Notes: generated from the letters alone by a model not told the origin. Counted from the stretch's first letter, positions 52,925 to 63,180 are shown. The stretch: 64,000 nucleotides of DNA from Nansenia antarctica (GCA_963989245.1 OZ022339.1:38354151-38418150); one strand, 5' to 3'. A program made the numbers and translations.

Positions 52925-53228
52925 CTTTAATCCTGCAACAAGCAGGTACCCTACTCAATTCTCACTTGAAGGTTAATTCAACACTCATATACTCACTAAC
53001 ACACGCACACACGCAGGTTAAGTTACCTGCAAGTAGTGAAAGGCTTTCTCCAGCTCCTCTTTAGTGCAGGAGCAGACAAGATGGCTGAATATGTACTTGA
53101 AGTTGTTGATCAGGATCTCTCGTCGATTTGCCTTGAGCTCATTGGCCAGAGTGCGTATGAGGGCGGAGCCAGTGGAGCTGGCCTTTGCGGCGAGATAAGG
53201 CAGGAGCACCTGGAGAGTACGCTGCGGA

Positions 53229-53296
<68 letters not shown>

Positions 53297-53955
53297 TTAC
53301 AGGGTAAACATATGTGTGGTGGCCTGGGAAAACCCTTCACATGGTGGCATTTTGACATTTTCATTTTTTAATATTTCCATAAATTAGAAGTTCTCAGCTA
53401 TTCATAACTGGTTGAATGGCTGAGATAGCCCTTTATTTTAAAAAGAGAAATCCTCCCCTTTCTCCTCCGGGTCGGGGGAGGAGCCTATGCAGATCGGCCG
53501 GTCTCGTTTGTCTGCTTGTGATGCGGTGGTAGTCTGCTCGCCTCGTCGGTATGCGAGGGACAGATCCATTTGTGTGTCTTCTAGTTAAGATTTTATTACT
53601 TTATGCTTATTGTGAGCATCAGTAAACTGGCAATAACACAGGTGGAAGTATCGTCTCTCCTTTCGCTCATGTGTGCGTGCGTTGCTTAACTGAGAATGAG
53701 ACACGTTCAACGTGATGTTGTTTCGCTAGCAAACTACCCGCCACAAAAACATCAAAATAAGTACTTTCTCTTTTGTTTTCTTAAAATGTTTATTCACCAT
53801 AATGTAGTATGGAGTTCAAAGTACTAGAATACCACATAATATCAAAATCGCGAAAATCGCGATTTCCATCTATATTTGCTCTTTGCCACGAACGAACGCC
53901 AGCGACATCCGACGGGTTTTCCCAGGCCACCACACATATGGTAAGCAGTTGAGAG

Positions 53956-53993
<38 letters not shown>

Positions 53994-54956
53994 CATACTT
54001 ACAGTGAGGAAGCGGTGGAGGTCTGGGAAGTCGAAGGCGTGTGCGATCTGAGACAGGATGTCGAGGGCCAGCTCTCTCTGATTGGCTGACTCGCTGCTCT
54101 GGTCTGGCGTGCTCCGCAGGGCAGTCGCATGGCGCGAGTGCAGCGACTCCACCAGGAACTACACCAGAGAGAACCAACCAATCAGGAGCGGTCTCCTTAG
54201 TATTCACTGTTGTCACACTGCACTGTGGTTCTGTATACAAGATGCCCATGCAGTTTGGCATAGTGTAGAGACAATTCAGCAACTCTTGGTGGACAATGGA
54301 ACTTGATAAAAATGCTCTCTCCGCCTAAATGTGTGGTCTTCTAGTCAAACTTTCAACGGCGGTAATTCCTGGACAGATAACACTTCACCCTAGAGTCTAG
54401 GGCCTAGACTAAAAGTTTTTTTCCTATTGAAAGTACAATTTAGTCTAGGATTAAATTGAGTCTGGGTAACTCCTAAAAACTATGATCTTTCCCTGAAAGT
54501 GTGTTGTACTGTAGACCAGGATGAGACTTAATCTGTCTCCAGGAAACCACCTTCAGTGTAGCACAGACTGAGCTGACAGACAGGGTTCTTTCATTTCTAT
54601 CTATCTATCAATCTATCTATCTATCTATCCTGGGCTGTGGAGTGGTTTAGGCTGGTCTGACCTGGCAGACGGGGTTCTTGTACTGGCTGAAGAGGGTCTG
54701 CAGTTTGAGGCCTTTAGCGGATGCCAGCGCTCTGATCTGAGTGTAGGCAGCCACAGACACAGGAGACGACTTGGACAGCAGGCAGTGGAGCAGCCTCAAC
54801 AGAGAGAAGGACACCAGGCTGCCCTGTGCTGCCCTGAGGGAGGGCGAGAGAGAGAGAGAGAGAGAGAGGGGGAAAGGGAGGGAGGGAGGGACAGAAGATC
54901 ATTAGAATTGCCACCAAGTAAACATGGTCTATGAAACACTCTTTCTGATTTTGACA

Positions 54957-55009
<53 letters not shown>

Positions 55010-55722
55010 TGTGTGCATGCATGTTACCTGCCGATCTCTCCCGTAGTGAGGATGAGAGTATTGTGCAGCTCGTCGTCCCTGTTGAGCTTGGCGTTTGTGA
55101 ACGCATCCTTCAGACGGGACACCAGGAGCTGGGGGGAGGAGGAGGGACACATCAACTCATTCAACTCATCATTTTACATTGACATTGTCCCAATTCTTGT
55201 TGTAGGGGCAGGGCCAAGTGGTAGGGCTACATAGGCCTCCAAACTGAGGTTTTTTAGATGTACACTCCAACATGGCAGCATATAGGTATAGCGGAGGTGA
55301 TTTGGTGACGAGGTAGCCCTGCTTCACCACTCCTCAGCCCAGAGACAGCCCTCTTGGTATAATGGTATACGTGTGTGGCATCTGGGTGAGGTCCCCGGTT
55401 CAAACCCTGTAGGTGACATCACAGGCGACTGTTACATAGGCGCCCGATCATGTGACATCACTCACCTCGCTGAGCGGACCCTGGTCAGGGTTCGGGGTGG
55501 GCTCTGCGAGCAGGAAACGTATGGATCGGCCGAAGAGTGTTCGGACCTGTGGCTCCGGGTCTTCCATGAGACCAATCAGAGCTTCCAGAACGGCCTGGGA
55601 GTCGCAGTCGCCGCCCCCGAGACTTATGTGCTGACAGATGTGAGGCAGAGCTTCTATGAAAACTAGGACAAAAACATAGTGTGTCACATACAAAACACCC
55701 TTAATAGCGCGCATGCACATGC

Positions 55723-55774
<52 letters not shown>

Positions 55775-56026
55775 CGTTTGGCACTGCTGGCAGCATGTCG
55801 TTCGAGCAGAGGTAGAAGTGGTTTGATGAACGACGCTCCCAGGGATGCAGTTATCCCAGCATGCTTGGCAGATAGGCTGATACGGGAGCAGAGGATTGTG
55901 GGTAGCGGGATGGGCTCCGTGTGAGTGACACTGAGTTGGGAGCTCTCTGATAGGACGCAGGTCAGCTGACCGGCAATCCTGGCAAGCTCTACAGTCACCT
56001 GCTCTGAACCGTCCTCAAGCCTGGTG

Positions 56027-56110
<84 letters not shown>

Positions 56111-57008
56111 GCACACAATAAATGTAATATTTCTTTCAAGGGATCTCATTCCTTGATTGCTACCGATGACACTGTCATTACAAACGTTAGGAAGTTTAGA
56201 AAAATGTAGTATTACATATTGCACCTTTAATACAGTGTGTGTGTGTGTGTGTGTGTGTGTACTCACAGTAAGGTGGTGTGTATGAGGTTGTGGTGTGTGT
56301 GTCCCAGGTGGTGTAGCAGCAGGGGGAAAGCTCGGACCGCTCCGGCCCTCACCGCCTCATGTTGACTCTCCAGAGCCTGGGAGAACACGAACACACGCCA
56401 CGCCTCACACACCCCCCGCCGCAGCAAGGCCAGCAGCAGCACACACTCCGTCTGGACCTCAGGGGCTACAGAGAGAGAGAGAGAGAAATGACTACTTAAA
56501 CATTGCTAAACATTGAAGTCATTTCAAGTTACTACTCAAACATTGCAACCACTGCTGGTTTTTCTGTGGGAACTTCCAAGTAGTTATTAATTATTATTAC
56601 TACACTTTAAGAGAGATAATTGATCCCATTCCAGTGGAATTTTACTTAAAGTAAGTAAAGTAGTCCACCATTGATCACCACAATATAATTACTTACATTC
56701 CATAAATCCAAAATCAATCCAAATTCCATGACAAACACCATGCTGACGTATGTTAGCAAAAGGCAGGTTTTTAAGTCATCCATGTGACTCACAGTAGCAG
56801 GAACCCAGTCTCTGAGCCAACCCGGGGAGGCTGGAGGGGAATCCTGCGCTCCGATAGGCCGAGAGAGATGCGTGCTCACACACCCACGGCAGAGACAACA
56901 TCGCACACACACTCTGCTGCAGACCGTCCTTACCGGCGCCGCTCACTGCAAAGACGCATCGGAAAAATAAGTCTCATTACAACACAGCAACCACTAGTGG
57001 CCAGGTAG

Positions 57009-57061
<53 letters not shown>

Positions 57062-57517
57062 GTGTGTGTTCTTACTGATCAGGTACAAGATGCAGTCCAG
57101 GGTCCTGATTGTGAGCTCTAATGCAGACTGCGTGTGGGCGTGGTTAGTGTTGGATTGAGTCCTGTCCAACATGGACTGACAGCTCTTCAGAGCCTTGTCT
57201 AGAATGTCAGGAGACACCCACACAAGTGTAGAGGGGCTAGAGAGAGTACATGGAGAGAAAAAAAAGCAATGTCATTAACATTTGTATTAAGATGGTTGTG
57301 TGTAATGTGAACTTTTATTTTAATCTATTTTCTTTTTCCTTTTTTAATGTTATTACTATGCCAATGTAACTTTAGGGCCCTGCAGGAAATGTTCGGGGTT
57401 GGGTGGGGGGGTGGGCAGAAATGTATGGGGAAAAAAAAAAAAAAATGTAAAATGTTTAATCATATTGTACTGTGTAACTTTTGAATAAAAATACTTGGGA
57501 AAAAAAAAAAAAGATGG

Positions 57518-57562
<45 letters not shown>

Positions 57563-58008
57563 CTGGTGGGAGAGGAACAGAGGCCGGCCAGGTGTAGGAT
57601 GAGGGCCAGCCCCTCCAGGGCTCTGAGGGTGGTCTGGGGATCAGGGTCAGAGTTCAGCGAAGTCAGCAGCTCCTCCAGCCTGCCGCTCACCGCCGCCCAC
57701 ACCTCGCTCCGCACGCGCATGTCCACCTCCCTGAAGACACACACCAAGAACACACACCAGAGGTGTCACACAGAGCGATGATGAAGTGCAAACTACTATG
57801 GAGAGACAGACAGGACCCTTACATCGGCGGCGTTTCGGGAGTCTTGCTGGACAGGGGGACGACGGTTAAGCAGCGTCTCTTGGCAACAGTCTCCCCTTTC
57901 TCCCTCTCTTGCGTCGCCAAAGTAACCTCAGCCTTCAGAGCGGCATGGAGAAAGCCCTCCACACACTGCACACAAGACAAGAAACCATTAATCTATAACA
58001 CACAGTGA

Positions 58009-58048
<40 letters not shown>

Positions 58049-61000
58049 CTCAAGCTGCTTCTCAGTGCCGATGCTGTGAGTGAGGGTTCTGCAGACGTCG
58101 GTGACTCTCTGTCTCCGTAACGACGCTGCGCTCTCATTGCCCGGAGCGACGGACAGCAGGAAGTTGAAGACCAGGCACAGAGATCGGCTAACCTCCGACC
58201 CCAGTCCTGACCCTGACCCCGCCAGCACACACACACGCTCTAACAGCAGTGCCAGGTGGACACGCTCAAACCGGGGATTCACTTCACTAGGCCCAAACAC
58301 ACTACGCGTCAGATTGAGCAGCTCTCCGCTGTAGGGCTGCTGTTCAACTGTGTGTGTGTGCATGTGTGTGTCCATCAGCCGAAGGTAAGCAGTGAAGAAC
58401 TCCTGGCTCCGCCTCTCAGGAAATTCTCCCAGTTCCACCAATCGCCTCAACATCACCATAGAGACCCTTTTTAGACGAACGCTGCCATTGGCCAGGACAG
58501 AGCAAGCCGCTTCCCATGCCACGCCCGCCTCGCGGCCGGAAGCCAGTCCCCGGAGAGTGCCGCTCAGAACATCGAGCGTCACGGCAATCAGTGTTTCCAA
58601 GGCAGCAGGGGAGGAGAGGACGAGGGGAGAGGGGGTGAGGTAGGTGGAGACACACAGAGGGGAGACAGAGAAGCACTGAAGTGTCACAGGCCACAGGGTA
58701 TGTGTGTGTGTGCCTGCGAGGTGTGTGTGTGTTCTCTTCATGAGCATGTGTGTGGCGAGTATGTTGCTGAGGTCCTGGGCCAACCCGAGCAGCTCTTGCG
58801 CAAGGGAGCTGAAGATGATTGGTGCTCGGGCTTTGAGCGCGTGCAGTAAGGAGCAGAGCACAGTGGTGACTCGTCCATGGATGACATCACACTCAGGGGC
58901 CGCCACCACTCGCAGTAACCTCCCCACCACCCACCTGCTGAACTCTAGAGAGAAAAGAGGGGAAAAAGAGGGAGAGGAAGAGATAAAGGTAGAGAATAGA
59001 ATAGAAGGAGGGAGAGTGAGGTAATACTAGTGATGCTCCGATCTGATCGGCGCCGATCGGTATCGGCCGATATGGCCTTGATCGGTTTTGATCGGAGTTC
59101 TCAAAACGGCCGATCAAACATGACCGATCAGTTTCCAAAATGGCGTCGCCAGTCTGGAAATATTACACAGTGTCGGAAAGAGACAACAAATATGCCGTTT
59201 GTAATGTCTGCTCAAAAGAAATACCTTGCGGAGGAACGCACGCAAGGTCTTTCAATACCACGAATATCATACGGCATTTGCTGCGTTCGTCGATTCGCTC
59301 AGAGAGCGCCGAAGCGCACACTGGGCTCGACGTCATAAAGGGACCGAGTGCTTTGATTGGACGAGAGGCGTTCCACGAGTGCTGGTCAGAGTTCCAGCGC
59401 GACTTCACGAGCGTAGTGTAGGTAGTGTTCACCGACGTCATGTGACCCCGCGAGCAGGAAGTCACTTGGCCCATAGCAACAACAACTATTAGCGCGTGAG
59501 TTTTAGGTCTTCCTCTGTGCACCTTGCACAAGTGTAGATAGCGAGCGACTTTTCAGCAGCAGGACATATTTTAGATCAGGGGTCTTCAACCTTTTTCAAC
59601 CCAAGGACCCCTTGGACGAGCGACAAACAGAACAGGGACCCCCACATGTAATATATATTTTTAAATATCTCACATTTTAAAGCCTATAATAACTTTTATA
59701 TTTACTTCATTCACCTTTTCTTTCACCGTATTAACCTATTTATATACTGGGTTATTAGCCTATATGTGTTTATGATTGATAAAACGTTCATGCATAATTA
59801 TGATTGGTTATTATTATTGTTGTTGTTGTTGTTGTTGTTGTTGATGAGGCTTATATTTTCTATTATTATTATTTTTCAACAATGAAACTTTTAGCTTCAG
59901 GAAGCCAGGTATGCCTACCTCAGTGAGATGACTGGCCCTGGTTGGTGGTACACAGCTTGTCTATTCTGGGGGAGATGGAGGTTGTCAGGCAGAGCATCAT
60001 GTCATCCTCAGACTGCAGTCTGGAACGGTATTTGCTCTTCAGGTAGGTGAGGGAGGAGAATCCACTTTCACAAAGATAAGTTGTTGCAAAAGGCAAGAGG
60101 CTCATCGAGAACTGGGTGAGAGGCTGTGACTGTCAGGCAGAGCATCATGTCATCCTCAGACTGCAGTCTGGAACGGTATTTGCTCTTCAGGTAGGTGAGG
60201 GAGGAGAATCCACTTTCACAAAGATAAGTTGTTGCAAAAGGCAAGAGGCTCATCGAGAACTGGGTGAGAGGCTGTGACTCGTACACATTCTTGTGTGTAC
60301 TGTCTGTGGTTAGGTCGATCAGCTGATCTTCCTCAGCGGCTGTCAGGTTTGAGCCGTCGGATGCATTGTCTTTGAATGATAACCGTATCCATGTCTTGTG
60401 CTTTCTCCAAGACTCAGTCTCAGAAAAGTACTTCTCAAATTGACTTTCGAGTGCCTCCAAGTGATCAACAATTGCGCATTTCACGTCAGGCGAGGGCACC
60501 GCGGAATCCGCGGAAATGCATTGAAATGCGCAGCCAGCTCCGCGCGGTAGCAGAATCTCGTGGATAGCTGTGCGTAATTCAAAGACGCGCGCCAATACTG
60601 ATCCACGGGAAAGCCATCTGACCTCGGAATGGTAAAGGAGCGCGTTGTGTTCCTCTCCTATAGCGGCGCATAGAGAAGCAAAGAGGCGGGTTTGTTATTA
60701 TCAAACTAACTAAATTAGTAACGTTATGCTAGTTATTAATTAACGTTAATTTCGCAATGAAGACCGAACTGCAGCGTTTTAGCCAACACCTAGCTTGCTA
60801 GACAGGTGTTTTTTTTTTTCCCAGCTGACTTTATGTGAGACTCTAGAATCATGGGCATCATTTATATTGTAAATAGTTTTTGTCAAAAGTTGCTTATTAT
60901 TCCCTATTAATGCTCGTACTTTACTCACTCATTTTTGTTATATTTTTTAATTCTCACTGATTATTTTGGTGAAAAATGTCAATTATTATGACAAAAATTG

Positions 61001-62642
61001 GCGGACCCCCTGCAGTACCTCTGCGGACCCCCTAGGGGTCGCGGACCCCCGGTTGAAGACCACTGTTTTAGATGATAAGAGGAACAGGCTGAGTGCCAAA
61101 AACGCTGAGATGCTTGTATTTCTCAAGGCTAATCTGCCAGTGATGCTGCTTAATCAGAAGTAAGGTTTGAGTCTGAAATCTCCTTAGGTGCAATGTTTTG
61201 TTTTTTTGTTTTATTGATTATTGCTGACTTGCTGTCTTATCTCCTCCTAAATATGACTTGAAACTGACTGACTTGAAACAGTATTTTATATTTGGCTATA
61301 GCCTGTTTATGTTGCAGTTTAGTTTGGGTATGTTTATTGTTCCTCAGGAAAGCTACAGTTACAGTATAAGCTCCAAGTTCTCTAAGAGCCCCTAGTTCCT
61401 CTCATTCGAGTGGAATGTTGCACATTTGATGTGACAGTGTACATTTTATTTATTATGATTTTTATTTTCACATTTTATTTGTTTTTCCTGAAGTAAGCTA
61501 CAGGTGGTTGTGAATTCAATAAAACAGATGGTCGTCAATTCATGATACTTTCTCATCTCCTAATTTCATTTAAATACTTAATATACAATGTCAATGGTGT
61601 TAAGAATAATTTAAAACATAAATAATGCTACACAATAAATAGAATGCTTCAATTGCCATTTTCGACGCTGTGATCGGTGATCGGTGATATCGGATCGGCA
61701 GATCACTGATTCCAGTGATCGGTGATCGGTGATCGGCACCAAAAACCCTGATCGGAGCATCTCTAGGTAATACAAAGTTATTGTTTTGAAGTTATTCCTT
61801 TTATACTATTATATGCACACACAATGAGGGAGAAGGCTATGCGCATTAGTTCTTACCAGCACTGCTCTGCTCTGCGTCAGAGTAGTGAGCTGGCTGGCAG
61901 GCTGGGTTGACAAACATCAGAGAGGAGGACTTGATAATGTGCTGCACAAAGTCCAGTAGCATCACACATGCAGGCTCTGAACTCGACCTTTTACTCAGCT
62001 CCAACGCCACTAAAACACAAACACACAGTAAAAGGGACAGAGGGAGGGACGGACGGACGGACAGACAGACAGACAGACAGAGAGAGAGAGAGAGAGACAG
62101 AGAGAGAGACAGAGAGAGAGACAGAGAGGTGTTGTTGTTGTCGTTCTTGTTCTTGTTGTTGCTATTATCACTAGCAAATGAATACAGTTTATAGAGAGTT
62201 GGACTGACTTTAATTCAGAGGAGGCTTTTAAGATACACCCCCCCCCTACTCACCGACATCCACGTCTGTCAGAATTCTGTCGATGAACTGACAGAGAATC
62301 TGACGAGGTTTCTGAACGACCTGGTTGTATTCTACAGCGCTGGCACTGGAAAGAATAAGATAACATACCAATGGAAACAGTCATATCTGGGAAGGACATT
62401 AAATAGCTATTCAACAATATGTATCTCAGTAGTAGCGAAAGCCGACTACAACATGTTTTGGTGTATCCGACATTTAACATTCGAGTCGACATTCAAGTTA
62501 TAGTGGTACAGTAGACCAACTAAATAACTAGCAAAAACAAACAAAGTGTGTCGTTCAGACAAGGATGTGACAGCGAGCTCACGACTCACCTCGCTAGCTC
62601 CTGGAGAGCAGGGATCATGGCAGACATCTCTAGTCCTTCCAT
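33347..62642 (-). CDS. atr: Serine/threonine-protein kinase ATR, complete gene (48 coding exons)
   Basis: The protein is the PI3K-like kinase that, with ATRIP, senses RPA-coated single-stranded DNA and phosphorylates CHK1 and other targets at stalled replication forks in the nucleus. I placed 48 coding exons with matching phases; they sum to 7,800 nt, or 2,599 residues (human ATR has 2,644). The start MEGLEMSAMIPALQELA resembles the human N-terminus, and the end EKLLCQMYLGWGPYL is the FATC motif. The nucleotide-binding Lys (about 2282), catalytic Asp in GLGDRHGENIL (about 2430) and metal-binding Asp in HVDFN (about 2449) are intact. Each is 45 positions before human K2327, D2475 and D2494, so the C-terminal half aligns without gaps overall. 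All exon edges have GT-AG signals and no stop interrupts the frame, so the gene looks functional. Introns are packed with microsatellites and transposons. Exons are listed in the four block entries. Confidence 0.97.
33950..34010 (-). repeat. tRNA-derived SINE-like fragment
   Basis: GGCCGGAATCGAACCAGGGA on the plus strand is the reverse complement of a tRNA B box region. It lies after a sequence (GGGATGACATGCAGGACATG) of the kind found in fish SINEs. Located in atr intron 46. Confidence 0.4.
35697..35813. repeat. (CA)n/(ACACAT)n microsatellite in atr intron 42
   Basis: About 115 bp of CA with CATACA interruptions, beginning three bases from the exon 43 acceptor. Confidence 0.95.
37384..37600. 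mobile_element. Tc1/mariner-like transposon end
   Basis: Starts TACAGTGGTTTCAAAAAAGT and contains AATACCCCATAATGACAAAG, words typical of Tc1-like elements of bony fish. Only one end is recognisable. Located in atr intron 37, 13 bp from the exon 38 acceptor. Confidence 0.6.
40725..40865 (+). repeat. Degenerate telomere-like TTAGGG array
   Basis: Multiple GGTTAGGG/TTTTAGGGTGA units over about 140 bp in atr intron 29. Confidence 0.7.
40868..40955 (-). repeat. tRNA-derived SINE head
   Basis: The minus strand reads CTCTTGGCTTAATGGTAGAC and, later, AGGTTCAAACCC, an A box/B box pair. The same family occurs on the plus strand at 55,343-55,405. Confidence 0.55.
41003..41467. mobile_element. hAT MITE with perfect 8-bp target duplication
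   Basis: Terminal inverted repeats TAGGGTTGGGTACCG / CGGTACCCAACCCTA, flanked by GACAGGGC at 40,995-41,002 and 41,468-41,475. Non-coding and rich in GGTACCG words. Located in atr intron 29. Confidence 0.92.
41524..44472. mobile_element. DNA transposon with 17-bp inverted repeats (PIF/Harbinger-like), internally duplicated
   Basis: Ends are TGGTGCTTTTCCACTAC (41,524-41,540) and its inverse with one mismatch (44,456-44,472), flanked on both sides by TAG. The interior holds two copies of the same segment (about 41,985-42,080 and 43,803-43,915) and repeated blocks near 42,250, 43,725 and 44,203. A hAT MITE is inserted at 42,304-43,571. No intact transposase frame was found. Confidence 0.7.
42304..43571. 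mobile_element. hAT element nested in the 41,524-44,472 transposon
   Basis: Terminal inverted repeats TAGGGATGTCCCGATC / GATCGGGACATCCCTA, flanked by the 8-bp duplication TGTATAAA (42,296-42,303 and 43,572-43,579). No transposase is recognisable. Confidence 0.92.
45000..45138. repeat. (GA)n/(GACA)n microsatellite in atr intron 27
   Basis: GA-rich repeat with ACAG interruptions, beginning at the acceptor of exon 28. Confidence 0.9.
45436..45580 (-). repeat. tRNA-derived SINE
   Basis: Inverse of the 18,010-18,160 family. GCCATTTAGCGGACGCTTTT, then AAGCGACTTAC, then a reversed B box (GGAATTGAACCCACAACC). Located in atr intron 26. Confidence 0.65.
45976..47748 (+). mobile_element. R2/R4 (Rex6/NeSL-like) LINE, 5'-truncated, in atr intron 25
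   Basis: Two overlapping plus-strand frames (to 46,725 and 46,673-47,626) encode the part after the RT: a thumb-like region (YLGHKINIAGEWKEQVN), a C/H-rich finger (HCLHHTTEQ..HILNDC) and a restriction-like endonuclease (PDVVVVNEESREVSVLEVAC). The end is SRQIWRRRCYLYP and a stop. One frameshift near 46,700 separates the two halves. It differs from the VELTVPWE family at 4,727 and 24,130. The 5' break lies directly against a (TG)n run. The 3' end (AAATAAATGATTAAAAT) lies within about 10 bp of the atr exon 25 donor. Confidence 0.85.
47884..47946. repeat. (CA)n microsatellite in atr intron 24
   Basis: About 30 CA units, starting some 10 bp from the acceptor of exon 25. Confidence 0.95.
48902..49243. 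repeat. (ATC/ACC)n trinucleotide array, left part
   Basis: Irregular CAT/CAC/ATC repeats that become a regular 24-33-bp unit (ATAACCATTATCACCACC..) near 49,135-49,243. The array resumes at 49,632 after a LINE insertion. Confidence 0.9.
49244..49633 (+). mobile_element. L2-like LINE 3' end inserted in the trinucleotide array
   Basis: Starts with codons reading DSFYHRAVKALNTEKA and a stop, the typical C-terminus of L2-type RTs, then about 350 bp of 3' UTR ending GCAATGACAAATAAAGTC plus (TATC)n. The same (ACC ATT ATC)n array is present on both sides. Confidence 0.75.
49632..49803. repeat. (ATC/ACC)n trinucleotide array, right part
   Basis: Continuation of the array left of the LINE fragment. 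It ends about 13 bp from the atr exon 21 donor. Confidence 0.9.
50683..51871. mobile_element. Non-autonomous hAT-like element in atr intron 19
   Basis: Ends are CAGTGTTTCCTC and GAGGAAACACTG. The flanks share only CTTGA, so the duplication is imperfect. The segment 51,520-51,610 (ACAAAACTGTTTTGAAAGCG..) is also found in the 41,003-41,467 MITE. No long frame. Confidence 0.65.
52876..52925. repeat. (CAA)n microsatellite
   Basis: About 16 CAA/AAC units immediately upstream of atr exon 16; the acceptor AG is formed at its edge. Confidence 0.95.
53230..53293. repeat. (CA)n microsatellite
   Basis: About 31 CA units next to the acceptor of atr exon 15. Confidence 0.95.
53309..53940. mobile_element. 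MITE with 27-bp perfect inverted repeats in atr intron 14
   Basis: 27-bp arms at 53,309-53,335 (CATATGTGTGGTGGCCTGGG..) and 53,914-53,940 are perfect inverse copies. The outer CATATG is a palindrome and may include the target site. The interior has no recognisable transposase. Class unknown. Confidence 0.8.
55343..55405 (+). repeat. tRNA-derived SINE head
   Basis: CCTCTTGGTATAATGGTATA followed by GGTCCCCGGTTCAAACCC. It looks tRNA-like but lacks a pairing acceptor stem, and it matches the 40,868-40,955 fragment. Confidence 0.5.
56030..56106. repeat. (CA)n microsatellite at the atr exon 10 acceptor
   Basis: About 37 CA units. On the minus strand the (GT)n run ends in GTAG, which is itself the acceptor of exon 10. 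Confidence 0.95.
59028..61765 (+). mobile_element. hAT element (outer) with BED finger, in atr intron 3
   Basis: Ends TAGTGATGCTCCGATC / GATCGGAGCATCTCTA, flanked by the perfect 8-bp duplication GGTAATAC (59,020-59,027 and 61,766-61,773). From 59,140 the plus strand encodes a BED zinc finger (WKYYTVSERDNKYAVCNVCS..IIRHL). Near 59,540 and again after 61,074 it encodes the two halves of the hAT dimerisation tail (SERLFS; DDKRNRLSAKNAEMLVFLK). Most of the catalytic core is missing, so this is a deletion derivative. It is split by a second hAT element. Confidence 0.92.
59577..61065 (-). mobile_element. hAT element (inner, ZBED5-like) nested in the outer hAT
   Basis: Ends CAGGGGTCTTCAACC and GGTTGAAGACCACTG, flanked by TTTTAGAT (59,569-59,576 and 61,066-61,073). 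The minus-strand frame from 60,595 encodes the C-terminal transposase part (LEALESQFEKYFSE..., LLPFATTYLCESGFSSL) as in ZBED5/SCAND3-type hAT proteins. A 148-bp tandem duplication (59,983-60,278) shifts and ends the frame. The N-terminal and central parts are missing. Confidence 0.9.
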
Positions 62643-62860
62643 CTTTAGACCAAGGAGAGTGAATACTGAATAACACAACTTTCTCCCAACTAGCTCGTTA
62701 AACAGGCGTGTGAGAAAAAGACATCTTCGCCCGAACATGTGCTGTCATCCTAAAGAAGAATAAACCATTCGAACACTTTCGCTCCAAAGTGACGTTGTAC
62801 GGCAAGAATCGAGGGTCAATCTTCATTCGGCCCCGCGCCACGCAAGCTCTCTCTCTCTCG
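62643..62860 (-). promoter_or_regulatory. atr promoter region
   Basis: Upstream of the atr ATG lies moderately GC-rich sequence with a TGACGTTG word (CRE half-site-like) near 62,790. No TATA box is evident. Function is inferred from position only. Confidence 0.4.
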
Positions 62861-62863
62861 TGA

Positions 62864-63178
62864 TCAGTGGCGATTCTAGAGATTTATACATGGGGTGGCA
62901 AAGGGGTGGCAAGCAGATATTTTAGTGTGGCCATCATTTTGATAAGTGGCTATCTTAATGTCTTACATTTATGTATATTTATCATCCCTTACAGCCTGTT
63001 CTACATATAGAACTAGTGTGTGCATGCATGTGTACAGGTTTCTCTCTCATCCAGTAAATTATTACAAAGACATACGGTAGGTTTGTGGGAGAAAAAAACA
63101 TTTTATTATCTCTTTCATTCAGACAATAAACAAGGAACATGAACAATGCGCGCTGAACTTGATCGTCAGAACAAACAA
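62864..63178. repeat. Possible transposon end and unassigned intergenic sequence
   Basis: CAGTGGCGATTCTAGAG starting at 62,864 looks like a hAT-type terminus; the opposite end was not found in the window. The rest up to 63,178 has no recognisable gene. Confidence 0.3.
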
Positions 63179-63180
63179 GA

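Larger units (their letters stand above)
53027..62642 (-). other. atr: atr exons 1-15: N-terminal HEAT-repeat region
   Basis: Exons, numbered 5' to 3' on the minus strand: 1 62,642-62,590; 2 62,345-62,254; 3 62,009-61,857; 4 58,944-58,049; 5 57,965-57,823; 6 57,730-57,563; 7 57,236-57,076; 8 56,945-56,793; 9 56,465-56,267; 10 56,026-55,773; 11 55,662-55,466; 12 55,128-55,028; 13 54,833-54,662; 14 54,158-54,003; 15 53,221-53,027. They encode about residues 1-1031, the helical HEAT solenoid that binds ATRIP. Exon 2 (EYNQVVQKPRQILCQFIDRI) and exon 15 (LINNFKYIFSHLVCSC) are highly conserved. Exon 4 is large (896 nt) and holds His/Thr runs encoded by (CA)n. Exons 5-8 are the most divergent part. 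Coordinates may be off by a base or two at a few borders, although phases agree throughout. Confidence 0.9.

Noticed and set aside
53515..53565. tRNA-like sequence (GGTGGTAGTCTGCTCGCC..)
   Set aside because: Sits inside a MITE, has no complete cloverleaf that I could build, and no convincing B box.
55343..55405. Candidate functional tRNA gene
   Set aside because: A box and B box are recognisable, but no acceptor stem pairs around them, and a relative lies at 40,868-40,955. It fits a SINE head better.
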